A DNA stretch of 64,000 nt from the NCBI RefSeq assembly GCF_022808175.1, contig NZ_JALGBX010000032.1:1-64000 (forward strand). Reading direction: 5' to 3'. The notes below the pieces were generated by a model, which searched no databases, had not been told where the DNA came from, and saw only the letters and a list, made by a program, of their open reading frames with translations. The translations under genes were made by a program, and so were the position numbers. Positions 1-8,108 of this stretch are shown piece by piece (position 1 is the stretch's first letter; each line of letters opens with the position of its first letter). Source of the stretch: Streptomyces sp. AP-93 (GTDB lineage: Bacteria > Actinomycetota > Actinomycetes > Streptomycetales > Streptomycetaceae).

Positions 1-2
1 GC

Positions 3-77
3 GCCAGCGTCCTGTGGGCTCTCCTGCGCGACAACCGGGCGTTCACCTCCGCCCCGCCGGTCACGCAAGCGGCTTGA
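3..77 (+). CDS. C-terminal end of a probable IS110-type transposase (partial)
   Basis: The window opens inside a reading frame that gives a 24-residue tail starting ASVLWALLRDNRAF and ending VTQAA before TGA at 75. The VLWALLRD pattern followed by a short Ala/Pro tail resembles the C-terminus of actinobacterial IS110/IS116-type transposases as I remember them. With only 24 residues this is a weak assignment. It would fit the damaged state of the AMP-ligase gene downstream, since IS110-type elements often sit in rearranged regions. The rest of the gene lies outside the window. Confidence 0.35.
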   Translation, partial: ASVLWALLRDNRAFTSAPPVTQAA

Positions 78-643
78 CTTCGTCATTGAGACTCCAGGGG
101 CAGCAGGCTGCGACACGGGGCACGGGCGCCGGACCCGCGCGGGCGGCACCGAGCATACCGACCGGTAGGCACGGTGGGGAGGGGTCCGGCACCGCCCGGA
201 ATCCGGGGCCCGCGGGCTGCAGGCAATAGGGCACGGGCCAGAGACCAGTGGCCAGAAGCCACGGGCCCAACGGCCACGCGTGGGCGCCCGCTCGTCGCGC
301 GGGCTCCGCGCACGCCTGCATGGACGGATCCGCGTACCCGGACCCCATCGGCCTCCATGACAGCGGGATGCTGCTCCGCGGAGACCCGGCACGCCGTCAA
401 TACCCTCGTCGCCGCGCCGCGAATATCGCGCCCGCCACCACACACCACGGCCGTTCCCCCTGGTCAGCGGCGCCCATTGGTCCTTCTGCTGACGCGATTC
501 GACGCCCTTGGTCTGGAAAGCACATTGCCCCTACGGGTATGGACGGATTTGACTGCGAGGTCAGGACGGCGGGCTTTCTCCCGCTCACGGCGAAGGACGA
601 CCCGCACGGCTTCCGGTTCAGAAGCCGGTACACGAGGAACCGA
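78..643. other. Gene-free stretch between the transposase tail and the AMP-ligase gene
   Basis: About 570 bases with open frames on both strands, none of which has a convincing ribosome binding site, recognisable domain or natural start. The long frame running into the AMP ligase from position 248 is compositionally poor (Arg/Pro/Gly/Ala-rich) and joins the real protein only at the ATG at 644. I see no clear promoter, terminator or repeat here. It may be scar sequence from insertion-element activity. Confidence 0.4.
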
Positions 644-2011
644 ATGACATCCATGCTCGACGGCTGTACACCCTGGCCCGAGGAATTCGTCGACTACTAC
701 TGGGCGTCCGGCCACTGGCGGGGCAATACGCTGGACAACCTGCTGCGCGGCTGGGCCGTGCAGTACGGACCGCGGACCGCACTCGCCCACGGCGACACCC
801 GCATCACGTACGCGGCCCTGAACCGCCGCGTGAGCCGGATGGCCGCCGGGTTCCGGCTGCGCGGCCTCCGGCCCGGCCAGCGGGTCGTCGTCCAGCTTCC
901 CGACATCCCCGAGCTCGTCGTCGCCACGTTCGCGCTGATGCGCGCCGGCGCGGTTCCCGTGATCTGCCCGATCTCGCACCGCGCTCCCGAGGTGTCCCAC
1001 GCCGTCCAGATCTCCGAGGCCACCGGCTACATCGGCCCCCCGACCTACCGGGGCTTCGACCACACGGCGATGGCCGCCGACATCGCGGCCCGGGGCCCCT
1101 TCCTGCGCCGGGTGTTCACCTTCGAGCCGCCGGGCACCTCGTCCCCGTACGGCGGCTTCACGACCGACACTTCGGGCTGCCACTACTTCCCGCTGAACTC
1201 CCTCGACTCCCCGCCCGAGCCGCCGCTCACGCTGAGCGCCGGCCAGGTGGCGTTCTTCCTGCTCTCCGGCGGCACCGGCGAGGCGCCCAAACTGGTTCCG
1301 CGCACCCACAACGACTACGCGTACCAGGCGCGGGCCGCTGCCGAGCTGGTGGCGCTCACCCAGGACGACGTGTACCTCGCCGCGCTGCCCACCGACCTCA
1401 ATCTCGCCTTCGGCGGCCCCGGCATCATCGGCACCCTCACCGTCGGCGGCACCGTCGTCCTGGTCGAGGACCCGGAACCCGCCGCGTTCCTGGCGGCCAT
1501 CGAGCGCGAGCGGGTCACCGTCGCCTCGCTGACGCCGGCCACCGCCCGGCTGTGGCTCGACGCGCGTCCCGCTGCCGCGGTCCGGGCCGATGTGAGCAGT
1601 CTGCGTCTCGTGCAGGTCGGCGGCAGCACCCTGCCCTTGGACCGTGCGACCGCCGAACGGGTGAGCTCCGAATGGGGTTGCCGCCTGCAGCAGGTCTTCG
1701 GCACGGACGAAGGGCTGCTCACCCTCACACGGACCGACGATCCCGACGAGACGGTACTCACGACGCAGGGCCGTCCGCTCTCCCCCGACGACCAGATCCG
1801 CGTCGTCGACGCCGACGGCACGGAAGTCCCCGACGGGGAGCCGGGCGAACTCCTGGCCCGCGGCCCCTACACCGCCCGCGGCTACTACCGTTCGCCCGGC
1901 CTCAATGCGCGCTCCTTCACCCCCGACGGCTACGTGCGCACCGGCGCCCTGGCGCGGCGCACGCCGGACGGCAACCTGGTGGTGACCGGCCGCGTCGAAG
2001 GCGGCGCGTAA
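644..2011 (+). pseudogene. Truncated aryl-acid (2,3-dihydroxybenzoate/salicylate-type) AMP ligase
   Basis: A 455-residue member of the ANL adenylate-forming superfamily, closest in feel to EntE/DhbE-type enzymes that activate aryl acids for siderophore or peptide assembly. ATG at 644 is preceded by GAGGA with 5-nt spacing. Visible motifs: P-loop SGGTGEAPKLVPR near residues 208-220, the FGTDEG block near 352-357 (usual YGxTE), and the sugar-contact block YVRTGALARR near 429-438. In that last block the almost invariant Asp of TGD is Ala. The protein stops right after TGRVEGGA, where the hinge normally begins, so the whole C-terminal subdomain of about 85-110 residues with the catalytic Lys is missing; the family is usually near 540 residues. 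No continuation is found in the other frames before the convergent TetR gene. Adenylation is probably lost, so it is called a gene remnant, although expression as a truncated protein cannot be excluded. Confidence 0.72.
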
Positions 2012-2072
2012 GGCGGTGGCGGCTTCCCCAGCGGGGGGCGCCATCACCATCCGACGAGCGTGCTCCGCCCGG

Positions 2073-2696
2073 TCAGTCCAGGACGCGTGCGAGGTAGGCG
2101 TGCATCATCGCTCGGGTTTCGGCGACGATGTCGGGGTCGCCTGCCGGGTCGTTGCGGAAGGCCAGCTGGATGAGGGCGTCGGTGGCCTCGACCGCGACCA
2201 GGACGGCCCGCTCCAAGGCGGCGTCCGGGGTGAGGGTGAGGTGGGCGCCGAGGAGTTCGGTGAGGCGGACGGCGACCAGGTGGTTGGGGTCGGAGGCGGG
2301 CCCCTCGGACGGTGGCGCCGGCACCCCGAAGTCGACGAGGGCGAAGCCGGGCACGCTGCGCTTCATGACCAGGTACTCGTCCAGCACCGCGTCGACGACC
2401 GGGCGCCAGTCGGTGTCCGGGAGGTCCGCGAGCCGCTGCTCGATGCCGTCGGCGTAGCGGTCCAGATTGCGGTGGGCCAGGGCGATGGCCATGGCCCGTT
2501 TGTTGCCGAAGAACCGGTAGACCGAACCGATCGGCACGCCGGCCCGCAGGGCCACGGCCCGGGTACTGAGGTTCTCGTACCCGGTCTCGTCAAGGAGCTC
2601 CGCGCAGGCGTCGAGGATCCGGGCGAGGCGGTCGGCGCTGCGCTGCTGGATCGGCGTCCGGCGCAGGGGGTGGGCTGGGGGCACGGGGTCCATCAT
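2073..2696 (-). CDS. TetR-family transcriptional regulator
   Basis: A 207-residue TetR-type repressor. The N-terminal HTH lies at about residues 24-70 (LSTRAVALRAGVPIGSVYRF, then FGNKRAM), the usual TetR recognition-helix pattern. The C-terminal ligand domain, about residues 90-205, is variable and gives no ligand clue. It begins with a Met-Met pair (ATG at 2696 or 2693). It is convergent with the truncated AMP ligase and lies 46 bases downstream of the three-gene NosD/lipoprotein/membrane operon on the same strand. It may therefore be co-transcribed with that operon, or be independent. Targets are unknown. Confidence 0.9.
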   Translation of the reverse strand: MMDPVPPAHPLRRTPIQQRSADRLARILDACAELLDETGYENLSTRAVALRAGVPIGSVYRFFGNKRAMAIALAHRNLDRYADGIEQRLADLPDTDWRPVVDAVLDEYLVMKRSVPGFALVDFGVPAPPSEGPASDPNHLVAVRLTELLGAHLTLTPDAALERAVLVAVEATDALIQLAFRNDPAGDPDIVAETRAMMHAYLARVLD

Positions 2697-2742
2697 GCCG
2701 CTCCTGGGTTCACGGGTCGGCGGCGGTACCGGTTCGGCCGCC

Positions 2743-4260
2743 TCAGTTCAGCAGCAGGCTGAGGCCGCCCACCGTGTACGTGATCATCAGCGCGAGCAGC
2801 GGCAGTTGCCCGGCGACGGCTTTGGCGGGCGGGAAGAGGCGTACGGAGCGGTCGTGCGCGGCGATCACGCCGAGGACGTGGCCGGTGACGACGGCGATCA
2901 CCTGGAGGGCGGCGAGGCCGCCGGGACCCAAGGGAGACAAGGGTTCGGGGGCGTTGTCAGTACCCAATGCCATGATGACTGTGCGTGGTCCTTCGACTAC
3001 CAGGAGGGAGAAGTAGTGGGCGACGAGATAGCCGAGGGCGATCGGTACGAGTGAGTGCGCGAAGGCGGTCAGCGGGCCGGGGTGCGGCCCGCAGACGAGG
3101 CGGGTGACCGCCGCGCAGAGGCAGTAGAGGGCGGCGACGAGGGCGACGGCTCCGATGAGTCCGAGGGTGGCCGCGGCCGTGCGGCCGAGGGGGGAGGTCT
3201 GGATCGCGTTGATCCACGAGGGGTTGTCGGAGAAGCCGTCGTAGGCGGTGGATCCGAGCAGGACGCAGACGGTGGCGACGAGTCCGGGCTGCTCGGGTGT
3301 CGCGTCGAGTCCGTGGAAGGGGTTACGGAGAACGAGGCGGCCGTCGCTGCGACGGCCGAGGGGGGAGAGCCGGGCCAGGAGGGCGGAGTAGACCTCGAAG
3401 GCGTCTCCGTCGGCGAACCAGCGCTCGCCGTAGCGGGCGGCGAGCAGGAGCTGGACGGCGGCGTAGCCGGTCAGGGCGATCAGGAGGGTGGTGGTGGAGG
3501 CGGGATCGGGAGAGACGAGTTCGAGCCAGGTGAAGGCGAAGAGCCCGGCGGCGGCCGGCCATTGCCCCAGCCGGGCGGGGAGCGGTCGGTGCGTCCGGGG
3601 CTCCGGGCGCGGGGGCTGTGCGGGCTGCGGGGGCTGCCTGCCAGGGAGGTCCGGCACCGCGGCGAGGTGCGGTGCCGGACCTCGCGGACTCCGGGAGGAG
3701 CGAGCGGAGGCGGTCCCGGCGGCAACTGCGGCAGGGGGGCGGGCCGTACGGAGCTTCGCCGACACCCGGGCGAGCAGTCGGTGCAGGGCACGGAGCGGGT
3801 TGAGGAGGCGCCAGACGGGACCGAAGAGGAGGGAGGCGGGGACGAGGCCGACCCAGAGCAGGACGTAGACGGCGCCGGGAGCGGGATTGTGGGCGGGGTC
3901 GTCGGGGCCGAGGAGGAGGTACAGGAGGACGGCGAGCGCGGCCGCGAGGCCGAGCCCGCGCAGGGCGGTGCGGGTGGCCGGCGCGTCGGCCACCCGTTGG
4001 AGCCCGGCGGGCAGGGCCAGACCGGAGCGGTCGCCGCGGAAGCGGGAGGCGGACCAGAGGAGACCCAGTGCGAGGAAGGAGACGAAGAGTGCGGTGAAGG
4101 CGCCGGCGAAGGCGTAGAAGGGAGAGATCGGCAGATCGTGCTGCGAGCCGATGCCGTGCGCGAACACGGTGAGCGGATCGCCCGGGTGAAGGACCACGCC
4201 CTGGCCGGACCCGCCACCGGACACCCCGTACGGGACCGCCGCCGGCCCGTACCCGGTCAC
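2743..4260 (-). CDS. Polytopic membrane protein of the NosD-like operon
   Basis: A 505-residue integral membrane protein of unknown function with roughly eight to ten hydrophobic segments. Examples are FYAFAGAFTALFVSFLALGL near residue 48 and AVYVLLWVGLVPASLLFGPV near 130; there is a Pro/Arg/Ala-rich cytoplasmic-type insert near 165-225 and further helices to the C-terminus. GTG at 4260 is the first possible start in frame, because no ATG/GTG/TTG/CTG occurs upstream before the frame is closed at about 4512. Homologues I recall begin close to the FAHGIGSQHDLP segment at residues 32-43, consistent with this start. It is the last gene of an operon with the beta-helix protein and the lipoprotein. 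Upstream lies a 48-bp tandem repeat that could hide a frameshift joining the ATG at 4714 to this gene. Confidence 0.75.
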   Translation of the reverse strand: MTGYGPAAVPYGVSGGGSGQGVVLHPGDPLTVFAHGIGSQHDLPISPFYAFAGAFTALFVSFLALGLLWSASRFRGDRSGLALPAGLQRVADAPATRTALRGLGLAAALAVLLYLLLGPDDPAHNPAPGAVYVLLWVGLVPASLLFGPVWRLLNPLRALHRLLARVSAKLRTARPPAAVAAGTASARSSRSPRGPAPHLAAVPDLPGRQPPQPAQPPRPEPRTHRPLPARLGQWPAAAGLFAFTWLELVSPDPASTTTLLIALTGYAAVQLLLAARYGERWFADGDAFEVYSALLARLSPLGRRSDGRLVLRNPFHGLDATPEQPGLVATVCVLLGSTAYDGFSDNPSWINAIQTSPLGRTAAATLGLIGAVALVAALYCLCAAVTRLVCGPHPGPLTAFAHSLVPIALGYLVAHYFSLLVVEGPRTVIMALGTDNAPEPLSPLGPGGLAALQVIAVVTGHVLGVIAAHDRSVRLFPPAKAVAGQLPLLALMITYTVGGLSLLLN

Positions 4261-4342
4261 CGCCGGACCGCCGGGGTCGGGGCCGATGCTGGGGCCAGGG
4301 CTGAGGCCGGGGCTGAGGCCAGGGCTGGGACCCCGGCCTGAC

Positions 4343-4714
4343 TCAGGGCCGGCGCCCTGGTCGGGGCCAGAGACCCAGTCGAGTCCGGCGCCCCGGTCGG
4401 GCCCAGAGACCCGGTCGGGCCCAGGAGCGCGGCCGGGTCGGGGACGCGGCCTGGGTCCGGGACCGGGTCGGAGCCAGGGACCCGGCCAGGGCCAGGGACC
4501 CGGTCGGCGTCAGCGACCCGGCCGGTGCCAGGGACCGGGCCAGGGACCCGGTCGGCGTCAGCGACCCGGCCGGTGCCAGGGACCGGGCCAGGGACCCGGT
4601 CGGCGTCACGGACCCGGCCAGAGCCAGGAACCCGGTCAGGGCCAGGGACCCAGTCGGGGACTGCGCCCGGGTCGGGGTCCGGGGCGGTTCTGGGGGTCGG
4701 GGTGGTGGGGTCAT
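4343..4714 (-). other. Pro/Thr/Ser/Leu repeat reading frame overlapping the lipoprotein stop (ATGA)
   Basis: An ATG at 4714 overlaps the lipoprotein TGA (ATGA) and opens a 123-codon frame. It encodes degenerate PTGSLARSLAPAGSLT-type repeats and ends at 4343, 83 bases before the GTG of the membrane-protein gene, in another frame. The overlap looks like a real coupled start, but the product is low-complexity repeat with no domain. Either it is a small repetitive protein, or it is the true N-terminus of the membrane protein separated from it by a frameshift (real or a sequencing slip) in the minisatellite. I cannot decide between these. Confidence 0.35.
4502..4625. repeat. 48-bp tandem repeat (minisatellite), two full copies plus a partial
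   Basis: Unit one is 4502-4549 and unit two is 4550-4597, identical as read. A third partial copy starts at 4598 and diverges after about a dozen bases; degenerate GGGACCCGGTCGG-type versions extend from about 4430 to 4660. The 48-bp period equals 16 codons, so copy-number change by whole units keeps frame, whereas the degenerate flanking copies do not. Confidence 0.85.
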
Positions 4715-5634
4715 CGGACGACGAGTTGAGTCAGGACGAGGTTGGTCTCGTGGGTCTCGACCTCGAAGAGGCCCGTGCGGTCGGCCGTCAGGATCAGGGT
4801 GGCCTCCTGTCCTGCCGGCAGGGCCAGTTCCTTGTCGATGCCGTGCACGTGCAGGGTGTCAGCGCGATCGCTGGTGACCCGTAGGGCGACGCGTTCGCCG
4901 CGCGTCACCTCCACCCGGCCCGGGGCCGGGCTGACCTTGCCGTCCCGCACGGTGATGGTCACCGTGCGGTCGGCCTGCACCGCCGCCGGGGGCGTGGGAG
5001 ACGGTGCGGCCGGGGAATGGGGGTGCGTGGACCGGCCGGATCCTGCGGCGAGTTGGAGGGTGGCTTCGACCGGCTTGCCCGCCACCGCCCAGGCCGTGTG
5101 GTCGTCCGCGTAGAGGCGGACGGTCAGGGTGTGCGTGCCGCCCTCGGGCACCTGCGTGGCGGGCAGGTGGAACCAAGGGCCGTACAGGCGGGCCAGTTTG
5201 CGGCCGTCCAGCTCCAGGTGCGCGTGCCCGGCACCCGGGAGGGCGCCGCCGCCGGCACTGTCGGGGGTGAAGTGGAAGTTCGTCACCGTCAGCTGGAGGT
5301 TCCAGCCGTCCTCGGAGTCCGGCCGGGCGGCGAGCCGGACCTCCGGCGCGCCCTCGGCCGGGACCTCGCGGAGGCGGTGGCCCGCGCCGTCGTCGGCAGT
5401 GAGCAGGGTGCCGGCCGTGCCGGAGGCCTGCTCGTGGGTGGTGCCGGGCTTGTGGTGGGTGGTGGCCCGCCCCCCGCAGCCCGTCGCCGCGCCGCCGGCC
5501 AGGAGCAGGGCCAGGGCGAGCAGTGCCGCCGCGCGGCCCGTCCGGCGGGACCGGCGGGACCGGCCTGGCGGCGTGCCGCAGGCGTCGCACGAGGTCCGCC
5601 GTGCGGGGCGGTCGCTGCCCGGGTGCCCCGTCAC
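4711..5634 (-). CDS. Secreted lipoprotein with C-terminal cupredoxin-like domain
   Basis: A 307-residue protein starting at GTG 5634, whose GTGA overlaps the stop of the beta-helix gene (translational coupling). A long Arg-rich N-region is followed by hydrophobic AAALLALALLLAGGAATGC, with a lipobox-like Cys at 53, so it is probably lipid-anchored outside the membrane. The middle (about 90-190) has beta-sandwich character. The last 85 residues (from RTVTITVRDG) look like a cupredoxin-type Greek-key domain, with LHVHG and a final FEVETHETNLVLTQLVV strand. The Cys/Met ligands of a classical type-1 copper site are not evident, so copper binding is uncertain; only His residues are in place. Its neighbours, a NosD-like protein and a membrane protein, make metal handling at the cell surface an attractive but unproven role. 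Confidence 0.7.
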   Translation of the reverse strand: MTGHPGSDRPARRTSCDACGTPPGRSRRSRRTGRAAALLALALLLAGGAATGCGGRATTHHKPGTTHEQASGTAGTLLTADDGAGHRLREVPAEGAPEVRLAARPDSEDGWNLQLTVTNFHFTPDSAGGGALPGAGHAHLELDGRKLARLYGPWFHLPATQVPEGGTHTLTVRLYADDHTAWAVAGKPVEATLQLAAGSGRSTHPHSPAAPSPTPPAAVQADRTVTITVRDGKVSPAPGRVEVTRGERVALRVTSDRADTLHVHGIDKELALPAGQEATLILTADRTGLFEVETHETNLVLTQLVVR

Positions 5635-7799
5635 CGCCGGTCTCCCCCGGCGGCGCCCGAGCCGTGGCCGGGACCGCCCGCGGCTTCGGCTTCGGCTTCG
5701 GCGCTGCGGGTCGGGGCCGGGCCTGCGGGAACGGGGACCCGGTCGCCGGCCGGGTCGCCGCCCGGGCCTGCCGGGCGGGCCGGGGCACCGCCCGGGCGGG
5801 CGGCGGCGATGACGGCCCAGAGGATCCAGACCACGGCGACGAGGGACCGGATCCAGGCGGGGCTGAGCGGGACCCAGGGGATCATCAGGACGGCCTTGTC
5901 GAAGGCGTCGAGGAGGGTGAGCGCGCCCAGCAGCAGGGTCAGGCGGGCCAGCCAGGGCCGGGTGGGGCGCAGGGCGAGGCCGGTGCCGGTCCACCACAGG
6001 CCGAGGCAGAGCAGGGCCAGTGCCGGGACGGAGGTGCCGATCAGGCCCGTCGTGGAGCCGGCCACGTCCAGGGCCAAGCCCGCGAGGCCGAGCAGGGCGG
6101 CCACTCCAGCCAGGCGTGAGCCGCGCAGGCGGCGCCACCACAGGAGGCCGCCGACCAGGAGGAGGACCGCCGCGACGGCGAGGGCGAGCTGGGTCTCCAC
6201 CCGCTGGAGGCCCCGGGAGCCGTACCAGTCGCAGCCGGCCGGGAGTTTGCGCGCCTGGACGCTGTAGTCGGCGCAGACGAGGAGCTGGGCCAGCTTCACC
6301 GGTTCGCCGGCCAGCCGGGCCGAGGCGCCGGAGACCGCGCCGCGCCGCTCGCCGCACTGCGGGAGCGTGCCCGGGGTGGAGCCGTCCGGGCCCTGCTGCC
6401 AGCAGTTGCCCCGACCCTGGCCGTCCCACCACACGTCCATGCCGTTGGGGCGGGAGGCGCCGGACTTGTCCTTGCCCATGATGTTGCCGGCGTAGCGGTT
6501 GTGGTGGGAGGTGTCGGTCTGCTTGGAGAGCGCCTCCTCGCCGCGGATGAAGGCGGGCACGGCCGAGAGGAAGAAGCCCGCGCGCTGGTGCCCGTACACC
6601 CAGTTGTTCTCGTAGAGGTTCCAGTTGCCGCCGGCGGTGATGATGCCGGTGCCGGGGGGCATGGAGATCTGCGGGCAGACCACGCCCTGCTCGTAGCCGC
6701 GCTCGGCGGGCGGTTTGGCGCAGGTGCCGTCCGCGACGTAGTGGTAGTAGTCGGCGTTGTTGTCGTGGATCAGGTTGCGTTCGAAGAAGGCGTGGTTCTG
6801 CGGGAGGCCGGGGTGGCCGGGGAAGGCGCTGTCCATCGAGGCGCCGCCCATGTTCTGGTCGAACTCGTTGTCGTGCACGTACACCGAGTCGCCCGCGGTG
6901 CCGGAGTAGCCGACCATGTTGTGGTGGCTGCGGCAGCCGGTGATCTCGATGGAGTAGCGGGGGACGTCGTAGCCGCGGCCCTCGTTGATGTCGGAGGCGC
7001 TGCCGGGGTAGATGCCGGAGTCGCCGTTGCCGTAGGACTCGCAGTTCTTGTACAGCCCGTGGTCGCTGGCGAAGGTCAGGAAGCCGTACTCGTCGTTCCA
7101 GCGGGTCAGGACGTCGTCGATGACGAACCCGTCGGCCGCGAGGACGTACAGCGAGTTGAAGGTCGTGCGCTGGGCGGTGAAGTTGCGGAAGTAGATGCCG
7201 TTGGACTTGTCCGCGCGGATCGCGTTCAGCTTCTGGTACTTGGCGTCGATGACCACGTCCTGGCGGGAGGCTCCGGTGCCTTCGATCTGAAGGTCGGTCT
7301 TGCCGAGGACGGCGACCAGGTTCTGGTTGTGGCGGCAGGCCACCTGCTGCTCGTAGGTCAGGATCTGGTAGCCGAGCGAGGAATTGGGCGCCTTGAGCGA
7401 GGCGCACTCCCCGGTCGGCTTGGGGAGCGAGGGCTCCTCCTCGTAGAGGCCGGGGAGGATCGCGATGTTCATGCCCGGGCGGTCCACGGCGTCGACCGCC
7501 GCCTGGAGGTCGCGGAAGCCGTTCTTCTCGCAGCGTTCGTAGAGGGCGAGATTGCGCTGCTTGAGGGCGTCGGGGAAGGCTGATATCCGGCGTTCGAAGG
7601 CGGGCCGGTCGGTCTTGCAGACGATCAGGTCCGGCTCGCCCGCGCGGTAGGCGGGTACGGAGCCGGTGCCGTCGGGGAACTCGACGGGGCGCTCCTCGTG
7701 CGCGCTCGCGGCGGGCGCGGCGACGAGGAGTGACAGAAGTGCCAGGAGGGCGGCGAGGAGCGCCGCCGGCACGGCAGGAAACCTGCGGGTCCACGACAT
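5631..7799 (-). CDS. NosD-like right-handed beta-helix protein with C-terminal membrane segments
   Basis: A 722-residue exported protein. A signal peptide covers about residues 1-41 (LLSLLVAAPAASAHEE). A right-handed parallel beta-helix of the NosD/CASH type follows, roughly residues 70-490, with short N/D/G-rich turns such as GLYKNCESYGNGDSGIYPG and HNMVGYSG, and several paired Cys. After CDWYGSRGLQRVETQ there are about five hydrophobic helices (residues 545-690) and an Ala/Pro/Gly-rich tail. NosD itself supplies periplasmic functions for copper loading of nitrous oxide reductase, but beta-helix proteins serve many roles and no nos genes are visible here. The start ATG at 7799 lacks a strong Shine-Dalgarno. 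It is the first gene of the operon continuing into the cupredoxin-like lipoprotein by a GTGA overlap. Confidence 0.75.
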   Translation of the reverse strand: MSWTRRFPAVPAALLAALLALLSLLVAAPAASAHEERPVEFPDGTGSVPAYRAGEPDLIVCKTDRPAFERRISAFPDALKQRNLALYERCEKNGFRDLQAAVDAVDRPGMNIAILPGLYEEEPSLPKPTGECASLKAPNSSLGYQILTYEQQVACRHNQNLVAVLGKTDLQIEGTGASRQDVVIDAKYQKLNAIRADKSNGIYFRNFTAQRTTFNSLYVLAADGFVIDDVLTRWNDEYGFLTFASDHGLYKNCESYGNGDSGIYPGSASDINEGRGYDVPRYSIEITGCRSHHNMVGYSGTAGDSVYVHDNEFDQNMGGASMDSAFPGHPGLPQNHAFFERNLIHDNNADYYHYVADGTCAKPPAERGYEQGVVCPQISMPPGTGIITAGGNWNLYENNWVYGHQRAGFFLSAVPAFIRGEEALSKQTDTSHHNRYAGNIMGKDKSGASRPNGMDVWWDGQGRGNCWQQGPDGSTPGTLPQCGERRGAVSGASARLAGEPVKLAQLLVCADYSVQARKLPAGCDWYGSRGLQRVETQLALAVAAVLLLVGGLLWWRRLRGSRLAGVAALLGLAGLALDVAGSTTGLIGTSVPALALLCLGLWWTGTGLALRPTRPWLARLTLLLGALTLLDAFDKAVLMIPWVPLSPAWIRSLVAVVWILWAVIAAARPGGAPARPAGPGGDPAGDRVPVPAGPAPTRSAEAEAEAAGGPGHGSGAAGGDRR

Positions 7800-8108
7800 G
7801 CGCGTGAGAGTAGAGGAATGTTCATCTTTTGGGATCCCCTCGCGCAGGAATAGACCCCTGACAGGCCAAGTCGTAACCGGGCGCCCTCTCCGGACGCTGC
7901 CGCGGACCCAGCCGCCGGACCCATCCGCGACCCACACCGGCCCCACCCCGGAACCCATCCCACCCGCCGCCCCACCCGCGCCACGCCCGCGCCACACCCT
8001 CGCCACGCCCTCGCCTGTCGGTCGACTGACAGGAATCCCCCGTTGACGCACGAGCCCAGGAATCCTACTGTCAGGCATAGGATTCCTTCGGCAGACCGGG
8101 AGCGTGCA
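7800..8108. other. Divergent promoter region between the NosD-like operon and hmgA
   Basis: A 309-base intergenic region. The half near the NosD-like gene is AT-richer (ATTCCTCTACTCTC) and probably holds that operon's promoter, though I cannot place the boxes. The middle is a C-rich, low-complexity run. The half near hmgA contains a good promoter and a 10-bp inverted repeat, listed separately. Confidence 0.5.
8043..8087 (+). promoter_or_regulatory. hmgA promoter with overlapping inverted-repeat operator
   Basis: TTGACG at 8043-8048 and TACTGT at 8066-8071 are separated by 17 bases, a standard housekeeping-type promoter. A perfect inverted repeat, AGGAATCCTA (8058-8067) and TAGGATTCCT (8078-8087) with a 10-base spacer, straddles the -10 and the expected start site. 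A protein bound there would block transcription of hmgA. The GntR regulator just downstream of hmgA is a natural candidate for the binder, by inference only. Confidence 0.65.

Noticed and set aside
4430..4660. Possible CRISPR or regulatory repeat array
   Set aside because: The 48-bp units are contiguous and protein-like (16 codons), a minisatellite rather than spaced repeats.
4711..5000. Confident copper-protein call for the cupredoxin-like lipoprotein
   Set aside because: The Cys and Met ligands of a type-1 site are not visible; only the fold resemblance is supported.
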